64,000 bases of DNA from an uncultured Oscillospiraceae bacterium (GTDB lineage Bacteria > Bacillota > Clostridia > Oscillospirales > Oscillospiraceae): assembly GCA_947629915.1 (NCBI GenBank), contig CANRFN010000002.1, forward strand, positions 55,732 to 119,731, read 5' to 3'. Below are positions 57,053 through 64,000 of this stretch, one piece after another. The position numbers were made by a program, and so were the translations under genes. The notes beneath the pieces were generated by a model. It was given only the letters and a program-made list of their open reading frames with translations, was not told the origin of the DNA and searched no databases. Each line of letters starts with the position of its first letter. The first letter of the stretch is position 1.

Positions 57053-59176
57053 TCAGAGATGCAGCACTCTGGCCTTGATCTCCTTGGTCTTGCCCACATT
57101 CCAGAAGTTCTCACCCAGGTACCCGCAGGTGCGGCGCACCACGTTCATCCGGTTGTGGTCCTTGTTGTGGCAGACGGGGCACTCCCACTCGTTGTCCTCG
57201 TTCACCATGATCTCTCCATCGTAGCCGCACACCTGGCAGTAGTCGCTCTTGGTGTTGAACTCGGCGTACTGGATGTTGTCGTAGATGAAGCGGACCACAT
57301 CGGCCAGGGCCTCCAGGTTGTGGCGCATGTTGGGGATCTCGGCGTAGGAGATGCAGCCGCCGGTGGACAGCTTCTGGAACTTGGACTCGAAGGCGAACTT
57401 CTCGAAGGCATCGATGGGCTCCCGGACGTCCACATGGTAGCTGTTGGTGTAGTAGCCCTTGTCCGTGACGTCCTTGATGGTGCCGAAGCGCTCCTTGTCG
57501 ATGCGGGCGAAGCGGTAGCAGAGGGACTCGGCCGGGGTGCCGTAGAGGGCGAAACCAATGTTGGTCTCCTTCTTCCACCGATCGGTGGTCTCCCGGAGGT
57601 GGGTCATGACGCGCATGGCGAAGTCTTCGCCCTCGGGCTCGGTGTGAGAGCAGCCCTTCACCAGTTTGGTGAGCTCATAGAGGCCGATGTAGCCCAGGGA
57701 GATGGAGGAGTATCCGCCGTACAGCAGCTTGTCTATGGTCTCACCCTTCTTCAGGCGGGCCAGGGCGCCGTACTGCCAGTGGATGGGGGAGACATCGGAG
57801 CGGACCCCCAGAAGGGCGTTGTGCCGGCACATGAGGGCCTCGAAGCACAGCTGCAGCCGCTCGTCCAGCAGCGGCCAGAACTTCTCCTCGCTGGGGCCGG
57901 AGAGGATGCCGATCTGGGGCAGGTTGATGGAGACCACGCCCTGGTTGAAGCGGCCCTCGAACTTGTAGTTGCCGTTCTCGTCCTTCCAGGGGGCCAGGAA
58001 GCTGCGGCAGCCCATGGGGGAGAACACGTTGCCCTCGCAGTTTTCCCGCATCTTCTTGGCGGAGATGTAGTCCGGGTACATGCGCTTGGCGCTGCATTTG
58101 ACCGCCAGCTCCGTGAGGTAGTCGAAGGGACCGCCGGTGAGGTTGTTGCACTCATCCAGCACGTACACCAGCTTCGGGAAGGCGGGGGTGATATACACGC
58201 CGGACTCGTTCTTGATGCCCTGCAGGCGCTGCTCCAGGATCTCCTGGATGATGGCGGCGTTCTCGTGGATGTAGGGGTCTCCCTCCCGCAGCACCAGGAA
58301 CAGGGTGACGAACGGGCTCTGACCGTTGGTGGTCATGAGGGTGTTGATCTGATACTGGATGGTCTGCACGCCGGAGCGGAGCTCGTCCTTGGTGCGGGCG
58401 GTGGCCAGCTTCTTCACGGTCTCCTCGTCCAGGTCCGGGGCTGCCTCCCGGGTCTTGCGGAGGTACTTCTCGTAGGTGAGCCGGAGGTACTTGCCCAGAT
58501 GGCTCATCTCCACGGACTGGCCGCCGTACTGGTTGGAGGCCACGCAGGCGATGATCTGGGTGACGATGGTGCAGGCCACCTGGAAGCTCTTGGGGGACTC
58601 GATGAGCTTGCCGTTGATCATGGTGCCGTTGTCCAGCATGTCCCCGATGTTCACAAGGCAGCAGTTGAAGATGGGCTGGATGAAGTAGTCCGCATCGTGG
58701 AAGTGGAGCACGCCCTCGTCATGGGCCTTGGAGATGTGCTCCGGCAGGAGGATGCGGCGGGTGAGGTCCCGGCTGACCTCTCCGGCGATGTAGTCCCGCT
58801 GGGTGGAGGCGATGGCGGTGTTCTTGTTGGCGTTCTCCTCTGCCAGCTCCTTGTTGTCGTTGCGGATCAGGGAGAGAATGGACTCGTCTGTGGTGTTGGC
58901 CTTGCGGACCAGCGCCCGGGTGTAGCGGTAGATGATGTAGGCCTTGGCCAGCTCGTACTTGCCGGCGGCCATCAGCTTGGTCTCCACCATGTCCTGGATG
59001 TCCTCCACCAGCAGCCGGGGCTTGCGGGTGTTCGCCACGGCATCGGCGATGGCGTCCACGGATCCGTCATCCAAACGGTAGCATTCGTCTACCGCATCGT
59101 TGGCCTTGTGAATTGCATTCACGATCTTGCTGCGGTCGAAATCGACCACGGAATTGTCTCTTTTGATTACCTTCAT
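57053..59176 (-). CDS. nrdD: Anaerobic ribonucleoside-triphosphate reductase
   Basis: A 707-residue protein of full length. It has an N-terminal ATP-cone (MKVIKRDNSVVDFDRSKIVNAI, residues 1-90). The glycyl-radical catalytic core includes FHDADYF and NCCLVNIGDML. The zinc site is formed by CQVC (~residue 647) and CPVC (~residue 665). The glycyl radical loop RRTCGYLGENFW (~residues 681-692) is near the C terminus. It makes all four dNTPs without oxygen and is activated by NrdG, encoded 18 kb away at 38154. Confidence 0.96.
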   Translation of the reverse strand: MKVIKRDNSVVDFDRSKIVNAIHKANDAVDECYRLDDGSVDAIADAVANTRKPRLLVEDIQDMVETKLMAAGKYELAKAYIIYRYTRALVRKANTTDESILSLIRNDNKELAEENANKNTAIASTQRDYIAGEVSRDLTRRILLPEHISKAHDEGVLHFHDADYFIQPIFNCCLVNIGDMLDNGTMINGKLIESPKSFQVACTIVTQIIACVASNQYGGQSVEMSHLGKYLRLTYEKYLRKTREAAPDLDEETVKKLATARTKDELRSGVQTIQYQINTLMTTNGQSPFVTLFLVLREGDPYIHENAAIIQEILEQRLQGIKNESGVYITPAFPKLVYVLDECNNLTGGPFDYLTELAVKCSAKRMYPDYISAKKMRENCEGNVFSPMGCRSFLAPWKDENGNYKFEGRFNQGVVSINLPQIGILSGPSEEKFWPLLDERLQLCFEALMCRHNALLGVRSDVSPIHWQYGALARLKKGETIDKLLYGGYSSISLGYIGLYELTKLVKGCSHTEPEGEDFAMRVMTHLRETTDRWKKETNIGFALYGTPAESLCYRFARIDKERFGTIKDVTDKGYYTNSYHVDVREPIDAFEKFAFESKFQKLSTGGCISYAEIPNMRHNLEALADVVRFIYDNIQYAEFNTKSDYCQVCGYDGEIMVNEDNEWECPVCHNKDHNRMNVVRRTCGYLGENFWNVGKTKEIKARVLHL

Positions 59177-59312
59177 TGTTCCATCGTCCCTTTTTCGAAA
59201 TTCTCGCGTAGGCTAACGGTTTTCGGTTCTCTCCATTTTTCGGGGGGACCGTACAGATTCTGTAATTGTTGGAAATTCAAGGAGAATCAACTCCTCGAAC
59301 ACGAACACGCCC

Positions 59313-59371
59313 ATCCTACTACATGTTGTGGTCGCTGTCAAGGACCAAAGGCAAATTTTCACAAAATGTAG
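59313..59371 (-). promoter_or_regulatory. nrdD promoter overlapped by NrdR-like boxes
   Basis: On the minus strand TTGACA (59336-59341), 17 bases and TAGGAT (59313-59318) form the promoter. CTACATGTTGTG (59319-59330) fills its spacer. The reverse orientation of nearly the same box, CACAAAATGTAG (59360-59371), lies 41 bases away, about four helical turns. Sequence and spacing suit cooperative NrdR binding. Confidence 0.6.
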
Positions 59372-59401
59372 GTTTCGGGGCCGATTGGGCCTCTCCTTTG
59401 G

Positions 59402-59429
59402 GACCCTTTGCACAGATGGCGCATAGACT
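59402..59429 (+). promoter_or_regulatory. Sporulation-type (sigma-K/sigma-E-like) promoter for the Cys-rich gene
   Basis: GACC (59402-59405), a 16-base spacer and CATAGACT (59422-59429) match the mACm-N16-CATAnnnT pattern of sigma-K. It is about 100 bases before the start codon. Inferred only. Confidence 0.4.
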
Positions 59430-59527
59430 GGACTGCACCCGGGCGGGGCTAAGGATTCCCAGAGCCGGTACTGCGGCCAGACAGGCCGAGCGGCCTTTCG
59501 TCCGGGCGCACGAAAGGAGCGTGCTTC

Positions 59528-60796
59528 ATGAACCAAACGTATCTGAACTGCCCCTGGCAGGGAAGCGTCATGTCCGCGGAGGAGTTTGCCGCCCAGGTCG
59601 GTGCAGGCCGGAGCACCGGCTGCGGGCAGGCGGCAGTCCAGCAGACCGCTGCCCAGACGGGCACCTGCGGCTGTGGGAATACCGCCGCCCAGCCGGTGGC
59701 CCAGACCTGCGGCTGCGGCAACAGCGGTACCTCGAACAACCAGGGCTGCACCAGCCAGGCCAATACCAATCAGGGGTGCAGCTGCGGCTGCAGCGGGAAC
59801 AGCCAGAATGTGCCCATGCCCATCGCCTACGGGCAGGAGGGCGTGGGCGGCTTCAACACCGGCAACGGGGCTGGCCTGCCCGGCGGTCTTCCAGTGGGTG
59901 TCAACAACACGGCTGCTGCAACGGCCGCCTACGGGACCAACTATCCGGTGGTGTGCCAGCCCATGTGCTGCACCTGTACCCCCTGCGGCAATCCCGGGGG
60001 CTGCGTGCCGTCCTATCCCGTCTATCCGCCGGTGAACCCCCAGCCCCTGCCGGTGGATGAGGGCTGCTGCTGCAAGAAGTCCTTTCAGTCTGCGCTGAGC
60101 CTGCTGTGCAACCCGGCGCTCTCCAACCTGCTGAACTTCGATGCCGCGGCCTTTATCACCCACACCTATATCGCGGGCCTCCCGGAGGCCCCGGCGCCCA
60201 CGCCCCAGACGGCCATTACCGTGGCCGCCGAGGCCGATGACAACCTGGGCGGCACCCTGGCCGGCAGCCTTCGGCGGATCACCCCCTGCAACGGGGACCT
60301 TCTGGAGATCTCCGGCGGGCTCACCATGGCGGGGGCTACAGAACCCACCGGCATCACCGCCACCCAGGTGCCCATCTGCAGCCTGGTGGCCATCGCCATC
60401 GACCTCGCCGAGCCAGTGGCTGTGGGAGACATCTCCCCGGCGGCGGTCCAGGCCCAGAACCTCCGGTTGATTCAGCAGATCCTGTCTCAGACCTCCGGCA
60501 GCCCCACCACCTGTGCCCTTGCGGTGCAAAACGGCAACTGCGGGTGCAATTGCAACTGCAGCTGCGGCTGCAACAACGGCTGCGCCCCGGACGATGCCGA
60601 GTGCTGCTGCAGCAACGGGCTGATGAACGCCCTTGCCCGGAACAACCTGAGCCGCCGGGTCTCCCTGGTGGCCGGCCCGCTCCAGCTGAACGGGGTGACC
60701 CTCATCGGCAACGTGGGCAGCGTGCTCATGCTCTCCAACGAGTTAGACAACCGCATCTACTTTGTGTGCGTCAACGAGGTGGAATACCTCTTCTGA
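59528..60796 (+). CDS. Cys-rich repetitive protein, putative spore coat/exosporium component
   Basis: A 422-residue protein, ATG 59528 with GAAAGGAG upstream. The first half is low complexity with many CGCG/CxC pairs (TCGCGN, SCGCSG, CCTCTPCG, EGCCCKKS). A globular segment (residues ~180-330: FQSALSLLCNPALSNLL, LAGSLRRITPCNGDLLEISGG) follows. A second Cys cluster (GNCGCNCNCSCGCNNGC, ECCCSN) comes before the C-terminal NRIYFVCVNEVEYLF. More than 30 Cys suggest dense disulfide or metal cross-linking, as in spore surface proteins. No secretion signal is seen, consistent with assembly in the mother cell. Confidence 0.65.
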   Translation: MNQTYLNCPWQGSVMSAEEFAAQVGAGRSTGCGQAAVQQTAAQTGTCGCGNTAAQPVAQTCGCGNSGTSNNQGCTSQANTNQGCSCGCSGNSQNVPMPIAYGQEGVGGFNTGNGAGLPGGLPVGVNNTAAATAAYGTNYPVVCQPMCCTCTPCGNPGGCVPSYPVYPPVNPQPLPVDEGCCCKKSFQSALSLLCNPALSNLLNFDAAAFITHTYIAGLPEAPAPTPQTAITVAAEADDNLGGTLAGSLRRITPCNGDLLEISGGLTMAGATEPTGITATQVPICSLVAIAIDLAEPVAVGDISPAAVQAQNLRLIQQILSQTSGSPTTCALAVQNGNCGCNCNCSCGCNNGCAPDDAECCCSNGLMNALARNNLSRRVSLVAGPLQLNGVTLIGNVGSVLMLSNELDNRIYFVCVNEVEYLF

Positions 60797-60840
60797 GAGA
60801 TGGGGGCGGCTTCGGCCGCCCCTCTGCCTTGGGAAAACCG

Positions 60841-60869
60841 TGGACAAACCCGCCGGCGGGGTGTATGAT
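60841..60869 (+). promoter_or_regulatory. dinB promoter
   Basis: TGGACA (60841-60846), 17 bases, TATGAT (60864-60869). No LexA box is evident. Confidence 0.6.
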
Positions 60870-60906
60870 GGGGACAGAGGGAGATTTCCTGAGGGGAGGT
60901 GCGGGT

Positions 60907-62148
60907 ATGGCGGACAGGGTGATTCTCCATTGTGACTGCAACAGCTTTTTCTGCTCGGTGGAGCTGCTCTCCCGGCCGGACCTCCGCACCCGTCCCACGG
61001 CGGTGTGCGGCGATCCCAAGAGCCGCCACGGCATCATCCTGGCCAAGAACGAGCCCGCCAAGGCCAAAGGGGTGAAGACGGCGGAGACCATCTGGCAGGC
61101 CAAGCAGAAGTGCCCGGACCTGGTGCTGTTGCCGCCCCACCACGACCTCTACCGCCAGTACTCCCGTAAGGTGAGCGCCGTCTACGACCGCTTCACCGAT
61201 CTGGTGGAGCCCTTCAGTCTGGACGAGTGCTACCTGGATGTGACGGGCACTCTGCACCTCTTCGGCGGGGACCCCAAGGGCATGGCGGACCAGATTCGCA
61301 ATACCGTGCGGGAGGAGACGGGGCTCACCATCTCCGTTGGGGTGTCTTTCAACAAGGTCTTTGCCAAACTGGGATCGGATTACAAAAAGCCGGACGCCAC
61401 CACGGTGATCAGCCGGGACAACTACAAGGACATCGTCTGGCCCCTGCCCGTGACGGACCTGCTGTTTGTGGGCAAGGCAGCCCAGAAGATCCTGCACCAG
61501 TACGGGGTGGAGACCATCGGGGACCTGGCTGCCTTTCAGCCGGACGCCCTTTCTGTGATTCTGGGGCGGCAGGGGAGGACCCTGTGGGAGTACGCCAACG
61601 GGCTGGAGTGCTCTCCCGTGGCCCCGGCGGGACAGTACACCCCGCCCAAGTCTGTGGGCAACGGAGAGACCTTCGACCACGACCTCACGGATGAGGAGGA
61701 GATCCGCCGGGCGGTTGGACTGCTGGCAGACGAAGTGGCGGTGCGGCTTCGCAGGCACCACCGGAAGGCCAACACCCTCCAGGTGACCATCCGGGATCCC
61801 AACCTCCGGGACATCTGCCGCCAGAAGCCGCTGCCGGCGTCTGTGAACACGGCGAGAGAGCTCTTTCGGGCCGCCATGGACATCCTGGGGGAGCACTGGA
61901 AGAAAGGTGCTCCCATCCGCTCTATCACCCTCACGGCACAGAACCTGATCCCCGAGGACGAGGCGGTGGAGCAGCTGGGCCTCTTTGCCCCGGAGGAGCC
62001 GGTCCAGCGGGACAAGGTGGAAAAGCTGGAGCGCACCATGGATGCCATCCGGAATCGTTTCGGGGCGGGGGCGCTGCGCACTGCATCCCAGGTGCAGAAG
62101 ATGCCAAAGGACCCGGAAGTGCCTTCGGAAGGGCAGAATCCCGGATGA
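60907..62148 (+). CDS. dinB: DNA polymerase IV (Y-family)
   Basis: A 413-residue protein. I chose ATG 60907 with GGGGAGGTG upstream; the frame is open further but runs through the previous gene. The Y-family motifs are ILHCDCNSFFCSVE (first metal Asp, residue ~10), FSLDECYLDVTG (catalytic Asp-Glu) and SVGVSFNKVFAKLGSDYKKP. HhH (ILHQYGVETIGDLA) and little-finger domains follow. The C-terminal LGLFAP resembles a beta-clamp binding motif. It copies past DNA lesions with low fidelity. Confidence 0.95.
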   Translation: MADRVILHCDCNSFFCSVELLSRPDLRTRPTAVCGDPKSRHGIILAKNEPAKAKGVKTAETIWQAKQKCPDLVLLPPHHDLYRQYSRKVSAVYDRFTDLVEPFSLDECYLDVTGTLHLFGGDPKGMADQIRNTVREETGLTISVGVSFNKVFAKLGSDYKKPDATTVISRDNYKDIVWPLPVTDLLFVGKAAQKILHQYGVETIGDLAAFQPDALSVILGRQGRTLWEYANGLECSPVAPAGQYTPPKSVGNGETFDHDLTDEEEIRRAVGLLADEVAVRLRRHHRKANTLQVTIRDPNLRDICRQKPLPASVNTARELFRAAMDILGEHWKKGAPIRSITLTAQNLIPEDEAVEQLGLFAPEEPVQRDKVEKLERTMDAIRNRFGAGALRTASQVQKMPKDPEVPSEGQNPG

Positions 62149-62228
62149 GCGGCGGCAGTGGTCGATTTCCACAAGAAAGATCTGGCGTGCAGCGGTATAA
62201 TTGGAAGAAAAAGGCTGAAAAATAGTTG

Positions 62229-62257
62229 TTGACAAACCGCCCGGCAGGGTTTATAAT
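62229..62257 (+). promoter_or_regulatory. tRNA promoter
   Basis: Full consensus TTGACA (62229-62234), 17 bases, TATAAT (62252-62257). Confidence 0.92.
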
Positions 62258-62288
62258 GCGCTGCGTTGACGGGACATCCCGGAGACAT

Positions 62289-62374
62289 GCGGATATGCTG
62301 GAACTGGTAGACTGGCTAGCTTGAGGTGCTAGTGGGCCATGCCCGTGCGGGTTCGAGTCCCGCTATCCGCACCA
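62289..62374 (+). tRNA. tRNA-Leu(GAG)
   Basis: The acceptor stem GCGGATA pairs with TATCCGC. The anticodon arm is TAGC-TTGAGGT-GCTA with anticodon GAG (decodes CUC/CUU). A long type II variable arm and the T-arm GCGGG-TTCGAGT-CCCGC follow. CCA is encoded (62372-62374). Length is 86 bases. Confidence 0.96.
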
Positions 62375-62380
62375 AACCTC

Positions 62381-62430
62381 AATAATCCGAACCTGTTTCC
62401 TGTGGGAGATAGGTTCGGATTATTGCTTTT
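62381..62430 (+). terminator. tRNA terminator
   Basis: AATAATCCGAACCT pairs perfectly with AGGTTCGGATTATT, then GC and TTTT. Confidence 0.88.
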
Positions 62431-62620
62431 CTTCGACCGATAAGACAACCCATTTCCGCAACGGGGTCGTCAAGCGCCTCGAATCCAAACCACAAGGGCC
62501 GTGAAAGCCTATCTGATCAACAACGCGCCTTGGACTATGCCGACCTGATCCTGACGGCGACCCGGTAGCATACCGGAAAGCGGCCACCGAGTATAAGCCG
62601 TTTGAAAGCTGAAAAAGTGG
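62431..62620 (+). other. Decayed DNA without a supported gene
   Basis: Short open stretches with interrupted frames and protein-like fragments (for example LDYADLILTATR ending at a stop) but no conserved motif I can name. It looks like the edge of an eroding region that follows the tRNA, a common integration site. Confidence 0.4.
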
Positions 62621-63081
62621 TGCGGGTATCCCCGTCATCGTCCTGTATGCCAAGACCGATGTGGACAGCAAGGTGTTCCTGATGCTGTCCGAGGTGGCGA
62701 ACTACGTCACCAAGCCCTTTGACAGCCGGGAACTGCTGGCCCGCGGCGCCGCCCTGCGGAAGTCCGCCCCGGCGAGGGACATTCCTTTGACCTGGGGCCC
62801 CATCCGCCTGGACCACGCCGCCCGGCAGGTTTTCGTGGAGGAAACGGAGTTGCGCCTCACCAGCACCGAGTACGCCATCCTCCGCCTGCTCATGGCCAAT
62901 CCCTCTCAGGTGGTCACCAAGTCCCTGCTGCTGGAGCAGGTGACCACCGACACCCCCCGACTGCACCGAGAGTTTCCTCAAGACCCACATGAACAATTTG
63001 CGGAGAAAGCTCCGGGAAACCGGGACGGGAGACCACATCGAGGCGGTATGGGGTATCGGCTTCAAGTTAAAAGAAAGTTAA
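62621..63081 (+). pseudogene. OmpR-family response regulator remnant
   Basis: The receiver domain is missing its first ~70 residues (no phospho-acceptor Asp). The visible part starts at PVIVLYAKTDVDSKVF and has the conserved Lys-Pro TKPFDSRELLA. The winged-helix DNA-binding domain follows (LTSTEYAILRLLMANPSQVVTKSLLLEQV). A run of six C at 62953-62958 breaks the frame; with five C it continues DTPDCTESFLKTHMNN...AVWGIGFKLKES and stops at 63081. The sensor kinase that normally follows is absent. Confidence 0.75.
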
Positions 63082-63171
63082 TAATCTTGACTAAATCTAA
63101 ACTGTTTTCTGAACCGTTTTCTTAACTGTTTCCTGTTATCATGGGACCATCCAGCAAAGGAGGTCCAATTT

Positions 63172-63804
63172 ATGACGCCTGTATTGACCACCAACGGCCT
63201 GACCAACCGGTACGGGAAGTTCACCGCTCTGGACGGCCTTACCATGACCGTGCCCAGAGGGGCCATCTACGGCGTGGACAGACGGGATAAGAAGATCACC
63301 AAGTACCGCCGGCGGATGGGAGCGGTGGTGGAGACCCCGTCCATCTACCTGGACATGTCCGCGGAAGACAACCTGAAGCAGCAGTACTGCATCCTGGGGC
63401 TTCCCGCCTTCAATGGAATTCAGGACCTCCTGGCCCTGGTGGGCCTGGAGGGCACGGGCAAGAAGAGGGCCCGAAACTTCTCCCTGGGCATGAAGCACCG
63501 GCTGGGCATCGCCGTGGCCCTGGCGGGGGATCCGGTCTTTCTGGTATTGGACGAGCCCATCAACAGCCAGTTGGTGGCGGCGAAGTCCCAACCCAATTCT
63601 TCCTACGTCCCGGAGGGGCCGGTGCGGGTCGTGCTCCAATTCCTGTACGACTTCCTCCCCGGCGGTCAGACCGGCCAGTATGCTACCACTGAGGCAGCGC
63701 GGCCGGTGATCCTGATTGCCTTTGATGGGGTGATTTTTGCCGCCACCGCCGCCGGAATGGTGTTGTTCCGGTGGAAGGACTTGAGTGAGGGGGCGGTAGT
63801 ATGA
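63172..63804 (+). pseudogene. Chimeric ABC ATPase-permease remnant (BceA/lantibiotic-immunity type)
   Basis: ATG 63172 with AAAGGAGG upstream. The N terminus (LTTNGLTNRYGKFTALDGL) leads to GAIYGV and then jumps directly to DRRDKKITKYRR, so the Walker A motif is deleted. A signature-like FSLGMKHRLGIAVAL and Walker B VFLVLDEP remain. A second in-frame deletion then joins this to the C terminus of an ABC permease (FLYDFLPGGQTGQY...AAGMVLFRWKDLS). The H-loop is also lost. It cannot be an active transporter ATPase. Confidence 0.8.
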
Positions 63805-64000
63805 GAAATCTGCTGTCCGCCAATTTGGCGAGGCTCTGGAAAAGCAGTGCGTTCTGGCTGGGATTCTTTGCATTGGCCGCTCTTTGCGCGATACAAAAGA
63901 TCAGTGTCGTCTTGGATACTGTGGAAGTCCATCATCTAGAGGAGGCATTTTGGATACAGGCGGTCGGCATCGGCACAGTCCTCTCCGTTTTTATCAGCTT
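63801..64000 (+). CDS. ABC transporter permease, N-terminal part (runs off window)
   Basis: ATG 63801 overlaps the stop of the chimeric gene. The 66 visible residues begin MRNLLSANLARLWKSSAFWLG, typical of ABC-2/lantibiotic-immunity permeases, followed by a first membrane helix and a second starting at the edge (VGIGTVLSVFIS). It belongs to the same decayed transporter module, so its integrity beyond the window is open. Confidence 0.6.
   Translation, partial: MRNLLSANLARLWKSSAFWLGFFALAALCAIQKISVVLDTVEVHHLEEAFWIQAVGIGTVLSVFIS

Overview
The window looks like chromosome from a GC-rich, spore-forming, anaerobic Firmicute of the gut Clostridia type (Oscillospiraceae-like; genus not determinable here). 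The reasons are the spoIIE 3' end, the sporulation-like promoter in front of a Cys-rich protein, the anaerobic NrdD/NrdG reductase, rubredoxin and the citrate-lyase genes. Most genes have strong AGGAGG-type ribosome sites and GC-rich codons. The IS elements and one small gene at 29.6 kb are clearly more AT-rich.

1-9.7 kb: after the spoIIE end comes an RNA-centred island. Two overlapping WYL-domain regulators face away from two clusters of a repeated non-coding module (five units, 3836-5563). Each unit is a closed stem with compensatory base changes between copies, a conserved ACAGCA bulge and a variable hairpin head. The units flank a DUF4085-like gene and end 31 bases before a Ro60-like (DUF2828/TROVE-like plus vWA) protein. 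Each cluster is preceded by a near-identical promoter/palindrome block. This looks like a bacterial Y-RNA-like array with its Ro-like protein. Downstream lie a coiled-coil protein, three tandem paralogues and an RlaP-like nucleotidyltransferase. I consider this the most interesting system in the window.

9.7-32.5 kb: a 1962-residue P-loop ATPase with a partner of unknown function; an ADP-ribosylglycohydrolase; a GH3 lipoprotein; an M20 peptidase with a YfcC transporter; an ECF-like sigma factor with a large C-terminal extension; a DacF-type carboxypeptidase; a flavin/ferredoxin protein followed by a macrodomain-sirtuin (SirTM) pair; and a frameshifted kinase. Then come two copies of a structured RNA of about 220 nt. 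The first copy sits directly in front of a small PBECR4-like gene. Rubredoxin and YchF follow.

32.6-38.7 kb: DUF1846, a vWA protein, a TetR-controlled ABC exporter, and dut-nrdG.

38.9-56.2 kb: a minus-strand tricarboxylate operon with a divergent LysR gene. In transcription order it is aconitase-type hydratase, prpF, tctC-like, permease, citD, citE, citF, citC, citXG. Two unrelated insertion sequences have landed in it. One splits the hydratase (9-bp target duplication GTTCTTCAC). The other removes the native start of citF (6-bp duplication CCCGGG). The pathway is probably broken or rewired in this strain.

56.3-64 kb: a membrane protein, nrdD with NrdR-like boxes over its promoter, a Cys-rich spore-type protein, dinB and tRNA-Leu(GAG). 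The end is a decayed response-regulator/ABC module.
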